From NCBI RefSeq assembly GCF_016786255.1, contig NZ_JADMKT010000077.1, forward strand, positions 186,001-250,000: a stretch of DNA of 64,000 nucleotides, given 5' to 3'. Shown here one piece after another: positions 8,437 to 16,768 of the stretch (positions are counted from its first letter, which is position 1; each line of letters opens with the position of its first letter). Source of the DNA: Robertkochia sediminum (lineage in GTDB: Bacteria; Bacteroidota; Bacteroidia; Flavobacteriales; Flavobacteriaceae). The position numbers and the translations under genes are program-made. Under the pieces are notes generated by a model. That model had not been told where the DNA came from and searched no databases. It saw only the letters and a list, made by a program, of their open reading frames with translations.

Positions 8437-11433
8437 ATGTCACGCATTCTATCCCTTATTGCTTTCGCGTTCTTTACCTGTATAGCCATTGCACAGGATT
8501 TTGAATCCTTACAATACCGAAACTTAGGTCCGTACCGTGGAGGTCGGGTTACTGCTGTAGCCGGGGTTCGTACGGCACCAGCCACCTTTTACCTGGGAGC
8601 AACCGGAGGAGGGGTATGGAAAACTGTGGATTACGGAAATACCTGGAAGAACGTTTCCGACGGCTTTTTTACAACACCTTCTATCGGTGCTATTGCCGTG
8701 GCCCAGAACGACCCTAATATTGTGTATGTAGGTACAGGGAGTGACGGATTGCGTAGTAATGTCATCGAAGGCCGTGGGATGTACAGATCGATCGATGGGG
8801 GAGATAACTGGGATTTCATCGGCTTGCCCGAGGTCGGACAGATCGGCGCGGTGAGAATTCATCCCGTTAACCACAATGTCGTTTATGTTGCGGCAATTGG
8901 GAAAGCCTTTCAGGCAAATCCGCAGCGCGGGGTGTACAAGACCACTAATGGCGGTAAAACGTGGAAGAAGGTCTTATCCATTTCTGAGGAGACAGGCGTT
9001 TACGATATCGAATTCTTACCTTCGAATCCGCAGATCCTATTTGCCACCGCATGGAAGGCACAACGTAAACCGTGGTCTATCATAAGTGGGGGTAACCCTG
9101 AAGAGGGTGGAATCTATAAGTCGGTTGACGGCGGAGAAAGCTGGGATAAAATTTCCGACGGATTGCCAAAAGAACTTATCGGGAAGATCGATCTGGCCGT
9201 AACCCAGGCCGACTCTAAGCTGGTCTATGCCCTGGTAGAAGCTCCAGGCAATGAAGGAGGCTTGTATAAGTCGGTAGACCAGGGGCGGTCTTTCAAACAG
9301 GTGTCTAGTCATAAAGGCATTCGCACACGGCCGTTTTATTACACCAATTTAAGAGTAGATCCAAAAGATCCCAATGTACTGTATTCCCTGGCTACCGGGT
9401 ATTATAAATCGGAAGACGGCGGGAAGAACTGGAAGCGCGTCTCATCGCCTCACGGAGATAATCACGATATGTGGATCAATCCCGATAACCCCGATATTTT
9501 TATCCAGGCCAACGACGGAGGTGCCAACGTAACGCTAGATGGCGGTGCGTCCTGGTCTACACAATACAACCAACCTACGGCAGAGATCTACCAGGTGGAG
9601 GTAGACGACCAGTATCCATACTGGGTATATGGAGGACAACAGGATAATTACAGTACTGTGGCCGTGCCGAGTCAGGCCCCATATGGACTGCAAACACCGG
9701 GAACGGGTTACATTATCAATACAGGAGGTTGTGAAACCGGCCCTGCAGTGCCAAAACCGGGAGATCCCAATATCGTATATTCAAATTGTAAGGGGCGGTT
9801 TGGTGTCTTTAACAAGGCAACCGGTACAGAAATGCAATATTATGTGGGTGCATCAAATATGTACGGTCACAATCCTAAGGACCTTCGCTACAGGTTTCAG
9901 CGCGTAGCCCCCATTCATGTTTCGCCTCATGATCCTTCTGTGGTGTATCACTGCAGTCAGTTTGTGCATAAAACCACCGATGAAGGGAAAACCTGGGAGA
10001 CGATCTCTCCCGATCTCACCGCATTTGAAGACGATAAGCAGGTGATATCCGGGGCTCCCATCACCAGGGATATTACCGGAGAAGAGTTTTACAGTACGAT
10101 CTATGCCATTCGTGAATCACCGGTAAAACAAGGTGTTATTTGGGTGGGAGCTAATGACGGACCGGTACACGTAACACAGGATGGCGGACAAACATGGACC
10201 AATGTAACGCCTAAAAAGCTCCCAAAAGGAGGTAGGGTTGATGCGGTAGAACCCTCACCGAACGATCCGGCAAAAGCTTATATCAGTGTGTTGAGAAACC
10301 AGTTGGGAGATACCAAACCCTATATCTATAAAACAACCAATTACGGGAAGTCCTGGGAGTTACTTACCAATGGTGAAAATGGTATTCCGGAGGATTACCC
10401 AACCCGGGTAGTTCGCGAAGATCCCGAAAGAGATGGCTTGTTGTTTGCAGGTACAGAATATGGGGTCTTTGTGTCTTTCGATGATGGGGAGAATTGGAAG
10501 CCTTTTCAGCAAAACTTACCGCTAACCCCGATCACCGACCTTAAGATCCATCGCGGTGATGTGGTAATGAGTACCATGGGCAGAGGCTTCTGGATCCTGG
10601 ACGATATTTCGCCCCTGAGGCAATATGCTTCGGAGCGCTCAGGTGAAAATCACTTGTATAAGCCCAAAAGTACCTATCGCTATCGCATGCCATCAGGTGC
10701 CTGGAATAGCACTACTCCTAAATATCCGAATCCTTCGGTCAAGATCGATTATTACCTGGCGGAGAAGCCCGAACAGGCTATTGAGCTTGAGATCAAAGAT
10801 GACATGGGGAACGTAGTGTACCATATTGTAAGCGATACCACAACGCTTAAGGTAAAAGAAAAGGTGGTTCGGGATATGGCTACCGAAGAGATCAGGTTCG
10901 TTACGAACAAGAACTTATCGGTGAAGAAAGGGATGAATCGATTTGAGTGGAATTTCAGAAGTACCGGAGCCTGGCATAAGGATGAAGGGAGACGCTACAA
11001 GAACGGACCCATCGTACCTCCCGGAACCTATACCGCTACACTATCTGTTGGCGACTGGAAGGGCACACAGGAGATCGAACTTTTGATGGGTCCCAGATCA
11101 GTAGCAGCAGGATTGACCATAGAAGACCTGAGCAAGCAGACAGAACTTCAGCAAAAAGTACAAGCTTTAATGGAGCGTGCCAGAAAACTCGAAGACTCCC
11201 TGGAGAAGGAATTAGAAGCGACTAAGGAAGAAGCCGAAAAGAAGGCCTTAAAGGAGGTCTTGAACCAATTGAAAACCGCAGAGGGCATTTATATGCAACC
11301 TATGCTCACCGATCAGATCTCTTATTTGAACAGCATGATCAACAGGGCCGATCAGGTTCCCGGTAAGGATGCCTATAACCGATATGAGGAGTTGGCTGGC
11401 CGGTTGAAGGAGCTCGAGGCGGTATTGGATTAG
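8437..11433 (+). CDS. Secreted BNR/Asp-box (sortilin-like) repeat protein
   Basis: 998 residues with a clear signal peptide (MSRILSLIAFAFFTCIAIAQ). About eleven Asp-boxes of the form S/T-x-D-x-G-x-x-W are visible, for example SIDGGDNWDF, TTNGGKTWKK, SVDGGESWDK, SEDGGKNWKR, TQDGGQTWTN and SFDDGENWKP. They are spread over residues ~55-690, consistent with two beta-propellers of the VPS10/sortilin type. A C-terminal beta-domain and a charged helical tail follow. Such proteins are exported in Bacteroidota and often annotated as glycosyl hydrolases, but no catalytic motif is evident. The last 84 bp have a diverged copy at 14952-15035. Confidence 0.88.
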   Translation: MSRILSLIAFAFFTCIAIAQDFESLQYRNLGPYRGGRVTAVAGVRTAPATFYLGATGGGVWKTVDYGNTWKNVSDGFFTTPSIGAIAVAQNDPNIVYVGTGSDGLRSNVIEGRGMYRSIDGGDNWDFIGLPEVGQIGAVRIHPVNHNVVYVAAIGKAFQANPQRGVYKTTNGGKTWKKVLSISEETGVYDIEFLPSNPQILFATAWKAQRKPWSIISGGNPEEGGIYKSVDGGESWDKISDGLPKELIGKIDLAVTQADSKLVYALVEAPGNEGGLYKSVDQGRSFKQVSSHKGIRTRPFYYTNLRVDPKDPNVLYSLATGYYKSEDGGKNWKRVSSPHGDNHDMWINPDNPDIFIQANDGGANVTLDGGASWSTQYNQPTAEIYQVEVDDQYPYWVYGGQQDNYSTVAVPSQAPYGLQTPGTGYIINTGGCETGPAVPKPGDPNIVYSNCKGRFGVFNKATGTEMQYYVGASNMYGHNPKDLRYRFQRVAPIHVSPHDPSVVYHCSQFVHKTTDEGKTWETISPDLTAFEDDKQVISGAPITRDITGEEFYSTIYAIRESPVKQGVIWVGANDGPVHVTQDGGQTWTNVTPKKLPKGGRVDAVEPSPNDPAKAYISVLRNQLGDTKPYIYKTTNYGKSWELLTNGENGIPEDYPTRVVREDPERDGLLFAGTEYGVFVSFDDGENWKPFQQNLPLTPITDLKIHRGDVVMSTMGRGFWILDDISPLRQYASERSGENHLYKPKSTYRYRMPSGAWNSTTPKYPNPSVKIDYYLAEKPEQAIELEIKDDMGNVVYHIVSDTTTLKVKEKVVRDMATEEIRFVTNKNLSVKKGMNRFEWNFRSTGAWHKDEGRRYKNGPIVPPGTYTATLSVGDWKGTQEIELLMGPRSVAAGLTIEDLSKQTELQQKVQALMERARKLEDSLEKELEATKEEAEKKALKEVLNQLKTAEGIYMQPMLTDQISYLNSMINRADQVPGKDAYNRYEELAGRLKELEAVLD

Positions 11434-11563
11434 AATCACCTAAAAAAAGGTATTTTATATTATAGAATAAATTCTATATATTGCTCAGATATTATGAGCT
11501 CATTACTGCTGTTTACCGTGGATTGATAGCTTGCCCTGAATCGGATCCATTGAAGAGAAGGTG

Positions 11564-11601
11564 CTTGTGTATTATGCAAGAGATAATGTGTAAATTACAC
11601 A
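11564..11601. promoter_or_regulatory. Putative NrtR operator region before nrtR
   Basis: Two inverted repeats lie just upstream of the GTG start of nrtR. One is an imperfect palindrome, CTTGTGTA...TGCAAG (11564-11580). The other is a perfect 15-bp palindrome with a central A, TGTGTAAATTACACA (11587-11601). Both share TGTGTA-type half sites with the two palindromes between nrtR and prs. This fits autoregulation by NrtR, whose family binds such palindromes and responds to ADP-ribose. The assignment is inference from sequence and context. Confidence 0.6.
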
Positions 11602-11616
11602 CAAAATAATTGGACA

Positions 11617-12300
11617 GTGCAGCATATCAAATTAGCAGTAGATGCAGTAGTATTCGGGTATCAGAACGAAGCGTTATACTTGCTTTGTGTAAAACAAAAA
11701 TACGGTCCTTTCGCTAACTCATGGGTATTACCAGGAGGCTTGGTAAAGGATAATGAATCGATACAGGATGCCGTCAAGCGGGAGCTGGAAGAAGAAACCA
11801 GTGTAGAATTGGACTATTTGGAACAACTCTACACCTTTGGAGATGATGTTGAAAGAGACCCCAGGGGGCGGGTAGTTACCGTGGCATATTTAGGTTTGGT
11901 AGATCCGGGTCGATTACATATTCAGGCAGATACGGATGCATTAGAGGTGAAATGGTTCTTGCTTAAAGATCTTCCTGAGTTAGGTTACGATCATCAAAGC
12001 ATCGTAGATAAAGGATTGGAAAGGTTACGCGCTAAGATCCATTACGAGCCTATCGGATTCGACCTGCTTGGAAAGGAATTCTTTTTTTCAGAACTGGAAG
12101 GATTGTACCGTACGATCACCAACAGGGAGCTCGATAGGAGGAATTTCAGAAAAAAGATATTGAGTTTTGAATTGTTGGAAGATCTCGGCGTTTTTCCTTC
12201 GAATGGAAGAGGAAGACCTGGGAAGAAGTACCGGTTTAGAGAAGATCGGTATAAGGAGTTGGTAGCGAAGGGATTCCACTTTGAAATTAAATATGTGTAA
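11617..12300 (+). CDS. nrtR: NrtR-type Nudix-domain transcriptional regulator of NAD metabolism
   Basis: 227 residues. An N-terminal Nudix-like domain (residues ~1-145) is followed by a winged-helix C-terminal domain (~150-227, with RRNFRKKILSFELLEDLGV and RGRPGKKYRF), the NrtR layout. The Nudix box reads GGLVKDNESIQDAVKRELEE; the final Gly of the consensus is replaced by Ser, in line with a sensor rather than an active hydrolase. I take the GTG at 11617 as start because a paralogue at 46249 aligns from its first residue there. The gene heads an operon with prs-like and nadV genes, which makes NAD salvage its likely regulon. Its stop codon lies inside an operator-like palindrome. Confidence 0.9.
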   Translation: MQHIKLAVDAVVFGYQNEALYLLCVKQKYGPFANSWVLPGGLVKDNESIQDAVKRELEEETSVELDYLEQLYTFGDDVERDPRGRVVTVAYLGLVDPGRLHIQADTDALEVKWFLLKDLPELGYDHQSIVDKGLERLRAKIHYEPIGFDLLGKEFFFSELEGLYRTITNRELDRRNFRKKILSFELLEDLGVFPSNGRGRPGKKYRFREDRYKELVAKGFHFEIKYV

Positions 12301-12312
12301 AAAATACGCAAA
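12292..12312. promoter_or_regulatory. Operator-like palindrome overlapping the nrtR stop
   Basis: A 21-bp imperfect palindrome whose right arm, ACGCAAA, is identical to that of the perfect palindrome 52 bp downstream and whose left arm is TATGTGT. It includes the nrtR TAA stop. Probably a second, weaker NrtR site (inference). Confidence 0.5.
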
Positions 12313-12343
12313 ACACTTGCAAGGATTGAAAAACTTGTTTTAA

Positions 12344-12364
12344 TTTGCGTTAAAAATACGCAAA
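12344..12364. promoter_or_regulatory. Perfect palindrome abutting the prs-like start codon
   Basis: Arms TTTGCGT and ACGCAAA around a 7-bp A-rich spacer. The last base is immediately before the ATG at 12365, so a bound repressor would cover the translation-initiation region and any promoter between nrtR and prs. The site is similar to 12292-12312, with centres 52 bp apart, about five helical turns. Best interpreted as an NrtR operator (inference). Confidence 0.6.
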
Positions 12365-13210
12365 ATGACACTTGATCTCGATCCTGATTTTCGACCTTTC
12401 CCCGGCCTTCCCCAGCTTTCCTTTTCAACCTTCACCTTTCCCGGAGGCGAAATTCATTTTAAACTTACCGCATCGGTCAATGAATCTAATAAGGTGATCA
12501 TCACCCATAGAGTCATAAATTTTAAGGCGATGGGAGAGATCCTGCTCGCATCAGATGCTTTAAGAAGGGCAGGAGTAAAGTGCCTGGAACTCTTTATTCC
12601 TTACTTTCCGGGCGCACGACAGGATCGTGTCATGGTACCGGGCGAACCCCTAACGGTAAAGGTAATGGCCGATATGCTGAATGCAGTGGGATTTGATAAG
12701 ATAACAGTTTTTGATCCGCATTCTGACGTTACTCCTGCCGTATTAAACAACTGCGTTGTTACAGACAACCATGCTTTTATAGCCCAATGTGCCGCCATGC
12801 TCCCTGCCAATATGTTACTGGTGTCTCCGGATGGTGGGGGCTTGAAAAAGATCTACAAGCTGGGACAATTCCTTAAGAACTATGATGTAGTGGAGTGTTC
12901 TAAGTCCAGGAATGTACAGACCGGCGCCATATCCAATTTCACAGTCTATAAAGATGATCTGCAAGGGAGGCCTTGTCTTATTGTCGATGATATTTGCGAT
13001 GGAGGGGGCACCTTCCTGGGATTGGCAAAGGAGCTCAAGGCTAAAAATGCTGGTCCCCTTTATCTCGCCGTTAGTCACGGTATCTTCAGCCACGGTTTCG
13101 AGGCCTTATTCCAGGTCTTTGACAAGATATTTACTACGAATTCATTTACCGATCATCCTCAGCACCCCAGCCTGCTTCAACTCCCTCTTGAGGATAGTGT
13201 ACTCTTTTAA
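12365..13210 (+). CDS. prs: Ribose-phosphate pyrophosphokinase-like (PRPP synthetase)
   Basis: 281 residues, shorter than the usual ~310 of housekeeping Prs. Visible motifs are FPGARQDRVMVPGEPLTVKV (ATP/flexible loop region), FDPHSDV (metal site) and the PRPP-binding loop CLIVDDICDGGGTF near residue 200. It makes PRPP from ribose-5-phosphate and ATP. Its place between nrtR and nadV indicates a dedicated supply of PRPP for nicotinamide salvage. Being short and operon-bound, it is likely an accessory copy rather than the essential gene. Translation starts directly against an operator-like palindrome. Confidence 0.88.
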   Translation: MTLDLDPDFRPFPGLPQLSFSTFTFPGGEIHFKLTASVNESNKVIITHRVINFKAMGEILLASDALRRAGVKCLELFIPYFPGARQDRVMVPGEPLTVKVMADMLNAVGFDKITVFDPHSDVTPAVLNNCVVTDNHAFIAQCAAMLPANMLLVSPDGGGLKKIYKLGQFLKNYDVVECSKSRNVQTGAISNFTVYKDDLQGRPCLIVDDICDGGGTFLGLAKELKAKNAGPLYLAVSHGIFSHGFEALFQVFDKIFTTNSFTDHPQHPSLLQLPLEDSVLF

Positions 13211-13230
13211 TTTATTCACTTCTAAAACCA

Positions 13231-14718
13231 ATGATTATGAATCCTTTACTTCTCACAGATGGCTACAAAGTAGACCACAGACGTCAGTACCCCCAAAACA
13301 CTACGTTGGTATATTCCAATTGGACCCCGAGAAAAAGCCGCATTGAAGATATCGATGAGGTGGTCTTTTTTGGCTTGCAGTATTTCCTTAAAAAATATGT
13401 TTTAGAAGATTTTCGGGATCACTTTTTTTCTCGTCCCAAAGAGGAGGTGACCACCCGATATGCCCGCCGTATTAACAATTACCTGGGCCAGAACGCAGTG
13501 GGTACAGAGCACATAGGAGCCCTGCATGACCTGGGTTATATCCCCATGGTCTTTAAGGCCCTTCCTGAAGGAGCAGCAGTACCGGTACGTGTGCCTATGT
13601 TTACCATGTATAATACCTTACCGGAGTTCTTTTGGCTTACTAATTATTTTGAGACTTTACTTTCTACCACGGTCTGGTTACCATGTAACTCTGCTACCAT
13701 TGCACGTGAATATCGTAAGGTGTTGGATCAGTACGCCCAGGAAACGAGTTCCCAACCTGAATTCGTCGACTGGCAGGGTCATGATTTTTCCATGCGCGGT
13801 ATAGGTGCCCTCGAAGGAGCTATGCTCAGTGGCGCAGGCCATCTTCTCAGTTTTAGTGGTACTGACACCATTCCCACTATCGATTTCCTGGAATATTATT
13901 ACGGAGCCGATAGCGATAAAGAATTGGTCGGGGGGTCCGTGGCGGCAACCGAGCATTCTGTAATGAGTATGGGTACCAATGAAGGAGAATTTGAAACCTT
14001 TAAAAGGCTTATCACAGAAGTGTATCCTAATGGTATTGTTTCCATAGTTTCAGATACCTGGGATCTTTGGAAAGTACTAACCGATTACCTACCGGCATTG
14101 AAGAATGAAGTTCTGGCAAGAGAAGGGAAAGTGGTGATACGTCCTGACAGTGGTGACCCGGTAAAGATCATTTGTGGCGATCCTGAGGGAAGCACCCCTG
14201 AAGAGCGTTCGGGGGTCATTCAATTGCTCTGGGACGTTTTTGGAGGTACTGTTAACGATAAGGGGTTTAAAGAATTGGATATGCATATCGGAGCCATTTA
14301 TGGCGATAGTATTACCCTTGATCGTGCCAAAGCGATCTGTGAGGGATTAAAAGAGAACGGATTTGCGTCCACCAATGTGGTTCTTGGAATCGGGTCTTTT
14401 ACGTACCAGTACAATACCAGAGATACTTTTGGGTTCGCAATGAAGGCCACCTATGGTGAAGTTGCCGGATCGCCCAGAGAGATCTATAAGGATCCTGTTA
14501 CAGATGACGGTACGAAGAAGTCTGCCCGCGGCCTGATCAAGATCGAACTGAAGGACGGCATGTATACCCTGAAGGATCAGGTTTCCTGGGAGGAAGAACA
14601 ACAAGGTGAACTTAAAGAAGTATTCCGCGACGGTAAATTGCTGGTTGATCTCACTCTGGGAGAGATAAGAGATGAGGTCAAAAAAGGCTTCAATAAGGTC
14701 TCACTTGTGACCGGTTAA
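13231..14718 (+). CDS. nadV: Nicotinamide phosphoribosyltransferase (NAMPT/NadV type)
   Basis: 495 residues, the length of bacterial NAMPT-like enzymes. It begins LLLTDGYKVDHRRQYP, and the phosphoribosyl-phosphate contact VVIRPDSGDPVKI lies near residue 300, both typical of the NAMPT branch rather than PncB. It joins nicotinamide to PRPP to form NMN. It lies 20 bp after the prs-like gene, giving a substrate-plus-PRPP salvage operon under NrtR. Start could be 13231 or 13237 (ATG ATT ATG). A strong terminator follows. Confidence 0.92.
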   Translation: MIMNPLLLTDGYKVDHRRQYPQNTTLVYSNWTPRKSRIEDIDEVVFFGLQYFLKKYVLEDFRDHFFSRPKEEVTTRYARRINNYLGQNAVGTEHIGALHDLGYIPMVFKALPEGAAVPVRVPMFTMYNTLPEFFWLTNYFETLLSTTVWLPCNSATIAREYRKVLDQYAQETSSQPEFVDWQGHDFSMRGIGALEGAMLSGAGHLLSFSGTDTIPTIDFLEYYYGADSDKELVGGSVAATEHSVMSMGTNEGEFETFKRLITEVYPNGIVSIVSDTWDLWKVLTDYLPALKNEVLAREGKVVIRPDSGDPVKIICGDPEGSTPEERSGVIQLLWDVFGGTVNDKGFKELDMHIGAIYGDSITLDRAKAICEGLKENGFASTNVVLGIGSFTYQYNTRDTFGFAMKATYGEVAGSPREIYKDPVTDDGTKKSARGLIKIELKDGMYTLKDQVSWEEEQQGELKEVFRDGKLLVDLTLGEIRDEVKKGFNKVSLVTG

Positions 14719-14735
14719 ATGTTATTCACTTTATG

Positions 14736-14764
14736 AAACCCTCTCCAACAGAGGGTTTTTTTTT
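14736..14764 (+). terminator. Rho-independent terminator after nadV
   Basis: The stem CCCTCT-CCAACA-AGAGGG is followed by nine T residues, 18 bp past the nadV stop. It closes the nrtR-prs-nadV operon. Confidence 0.88.
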
Positions 14765-14799
14765 GGTCTAACCTTAAATAAAACTTAAGCCCTGTAACA

Positions 14800-14943
14800 A
14801 TGAAAAATTTCAGATTTGACTTTCAAAATAAGATCTTCTTTGTCGATGATATTAAAATTACACGAGATATTAAACAAGAAGATATCAGAAAAATAGGTTT
14901 CGAGAGATGGGATGATTATCAAGACAATTACTCCTACATTTAA
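14800..14943 (+). CDS. Small hypothetical protein (47 aa)
   Basis: A 47-codon frame starting MKNFRFDFQNKIFFVDDIKI and ending in a Tyr-rich tail; charged and aromatic, no signal peptide. The amino-acid mix looks like coding sequence, and no opposite-strand gene explains it. It sits between the nadV terminator and the relic of the Asp-box gene, so it could be part of the same decayed segment. I do not recognise it. Confidence 0.4.
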   Translation: MKNFRFDFQNKIFFVDDIKITRDIKQEDIRKIGFERWDDYQDNYSYI

Positions 14944-14951
14944 AAAAATAA

Positions 14952-15035
14952 GATCAGGTTCCCGGTAAGGATGCATATGACCGATATGAGGAGTTATTGG
15001 TGCAATTAGTGCAGTTTGAGAAGGGCATAGATTAA
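14952..15035 (+). pseudogene. Relic of the 3' end of an Asp-box (BNR) protein gene
   Basis: 28 codons including the stop, encoding DQVPGKDAYDRYEELL... and ending GID-stop. They align without gaps with the last 28 codons of the Asp-box gene (11350-11433: DQVPGKDAYNRYEELA...VLD-stop), with the same length and the same stop position. The first 12 codons are nearly identical at DNA level and the rest has diverged. No upstream part of the gene is left. It points to an old tandem duplicate of that gene that was deleted. Confidence 0.8.
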
Positions 15036-15229
15036 GTTCCAGAATCCAAACAGTTTTACTATATTCATAAGCGTCTTGTAGTTAGTGAGTTGTGGTTTGG
15101 TGTGTGTTTCTTTTGCGATCAAAAGTAGTTATATGGGCTGCGTGGTTTTTTTTTGATTCGTTAGAAATAGCCAAGGCAAATACTAATATATCAAGCAGGA
15201 TGGAAACTATTTAGAATTGGTAATGCAAT

Positions 15230-16267
15230 ATGGAATTATCGAAAGAACTGAATTTATTTTTGAAGGAATACAGTCTTTATGAAAAGGACGTATTGATACC
15301 TACGCTTGGTGAAGTTAGGACCATTCTGGATGAAATGGAGCGTTCGGAATTCTGGAAGAAGTATACTATTGGTAAAGGGGTCGCCACCCCATCGCCTATC
15401 AGACAAACCATGTCGCGTATAAAGGATTCGGATAAAGTTGTAAAAAAAATTTTTCGAAAGCCTGAACTATTTCCGGAGAAGTTATCTAAAAATAGCTTCA
15501 AAAGGATGCACGATACCATTGGTCTTAGAATAGTGGTATACTTTCCTTCACAATTATCGCTAATTGACAGGGAACTAAGGAACTCACTATATTTTGAATT
15601 GGATGAGGACAACCCACCTGAAGCATATTTTGAACCGGAGAAACTTTCACGATTGGGACTTTCCCATATAGAGCTTAAAGAGAAGGAAAGTGGGTATACT
15701 TCTATCCACTATATGGCTCGTCTTAAGGATAGTATTATTCCACCTATTGATAGACCTGTTTTTGAGATCCAGGTAAGAACTTTGGCCCAGGAATTGTGGT
15801 CTGAACTGGAACATGTTCTATCCTATAAGCCGGAAACACGGCCTCATTTTTCTGCGCAAAGGAGACTTCAAATTTTAAGTAGGGAAGTATCGGTTATTGA
15901 TGAACATTTTAACTTATTGTATGAAGAACTTATACATAACCAGGAGACCATTACATATAAGGATACCGATGTTTTAACTTTTGAGAATACGCCAAAAGTT
16001 TTGGCTCAAGTGGGTGTTCAATGTGCACTCACCGAATTAAATCCAATTTTAAAATCCTTGTATACCAGAAATATTAGTACCGTAGGTCGTTTTCTTGAAA
16101 TTGCCACGCCTTTACGCTTGGCAACCATAAGGAATAATTACGTATCAATAACCGGTCATGCACCGGATAATATCGAGCTGATATCCACATTATCCATTCT
16201 GAATGATGTAACTTCAAAGAATGCAGAAAACGAAAGAATCAAGGCCTCAATTCGTTTTCAGAAATAA
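15230..16267 (+). CDS. Stand-alone RelA/SpoT-domain (p)ppGpp synthetase-like protein
   Basis: 345 residues. The synthetase domain occupies residues ~25-200 with all recognisable elements: a basic ATP-contact segment SRIKDSDKVVKKI (62-74), DTIGLRI (95-101), the nucleotide-base contact GYTSIHY (155-161) and FEIQVRTLAQELWSELEH (178-195). There is no HD hydrolase domain and no TGS or ACT regulatory domain. About 145 residues of helical extension follow that I do not recognise. It could be a small alarmone synthetase for stress signalling or a RelA-fold toxin; the absence of an adjacent antitoxin-like ORF argues mildly against the latter. Monocistronic. Confidence 0.85.
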   Translation: MELSKELNLFLKEYSLYEKDVLIPTLGEVRTILDEMERSEFWKKYTIGKGVATPSPIRQTMSRIKDSDKVVKKIFRKPELFPEKLSKNSFKRMHDTIGLRIVVYFPSQLSLIDRELRNSLYFELDEDNPPEAYFEPEKLSRLGLSHIELKEKESGYTSIHYMARLKDSIIPPIDRPVFEIQVRTLAQELWSELEHVLSYKPETRPHFSAQRRLQILSREVSVIDEHFNLLYEELIHNQETITYKDTDVLTFENTPKVLAQVGVQCALTELNPILKSLYTRNISTVGRFLEIATPLRLATIRNNYVSITGHAPDNIELISTLSILNDVTSKNAENERIKASIRFQK

Positions 16268-16385
16268 ATTAAATTGAAAAAGAGCAGGAACATTATGAAT
16301 ATTTAAACGCTCAGATTAATTCCGTATACTTCAGGGATTACTCGTCCTGCTTCGCAGGCCTCGTGATCCTTGGAGGGGAGTCCTT

Positions 16386-16611
16386 GCAAAGAAAACCGGA
16401 AGTTTGTAGCGCTCGCTTCCCTGGCTTTTTTATGCCCTTTCACCTTAGGAAAGCAAGCTTTCCACGACTTCAGGGCATAAAAAAACCGGAACGTTTCCGT
16501 TCCGGTTTTCTTTGCGGAGAAAGAGGAACCATAACTAAAATGCGGTTTTAGCACTAATAGCAAGGGCTACGAGATGATGGAAATTGCCGCACCCCCGAAT
16601 TCTCCACCTTT
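16386..16611. repeat. Compound hairpin element, copy A (left boundary of island)
   Basis: The gene-free stretch 16268-16768 holds a highly structured element. Fifteen-bp perfect inverted repeats (GCAAAGAAAACCGGA at 16386-16400 and its complement at 16501-16515) enclose a second perfect pair (TTTTTTATGCCC at 16425-16436 with its complement at 16473-16484). Inside that is a small GGAAAGC-AA-GCTTTCC hairpin. On the right follow GCGGAGAAAGAGGAACC, 61 bp of unrelated sequence and CCCCCGAATTCTCCAC (from 16592). A second copy lies at 29.6-30.1 kb in the same orientation. Frames predicted here are artefacts of the repeat. Confidence 0.8.
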
Positions 16612-16768
16612 AACAAAGTTTAATATTTACGAAATAAATTTTGGTTTGAATATTATTTAATTCGAACCAAAATTTAATTACCCTTTAATCATAAATACTA
16701 AGGTATTCATGTAATACTCCCTCAATTATAAAAGTAGAACAGGACTTATCCTTGTTAATAGTTTAGGC

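Noticed and set aside
11617-12300. Active Nudix hydrolase
   Set aside because: The Nudix box lacks the conserved Gly and the gene context with C-terminal winged helix fits a regulator.
14785-14976. 63-codon minus-strand frame
   Set aside because: Mirror of the more plausible 47-codon plus-strand ORF.
16500-16530. A true tRNA-Ser gene reading on the minus strand
   Set aside because: The 3' part resembles a T-arm and acceptor, but the T-loop is truncated and no anticodon arm could be placed in the variable core.
16303-16563. Open frames on both strands within the hairpin element
   Set aside because: They are read-through of nested inverted repeats; the same kind of peptide appears at the second copy, and no start signal or family pattern exists.
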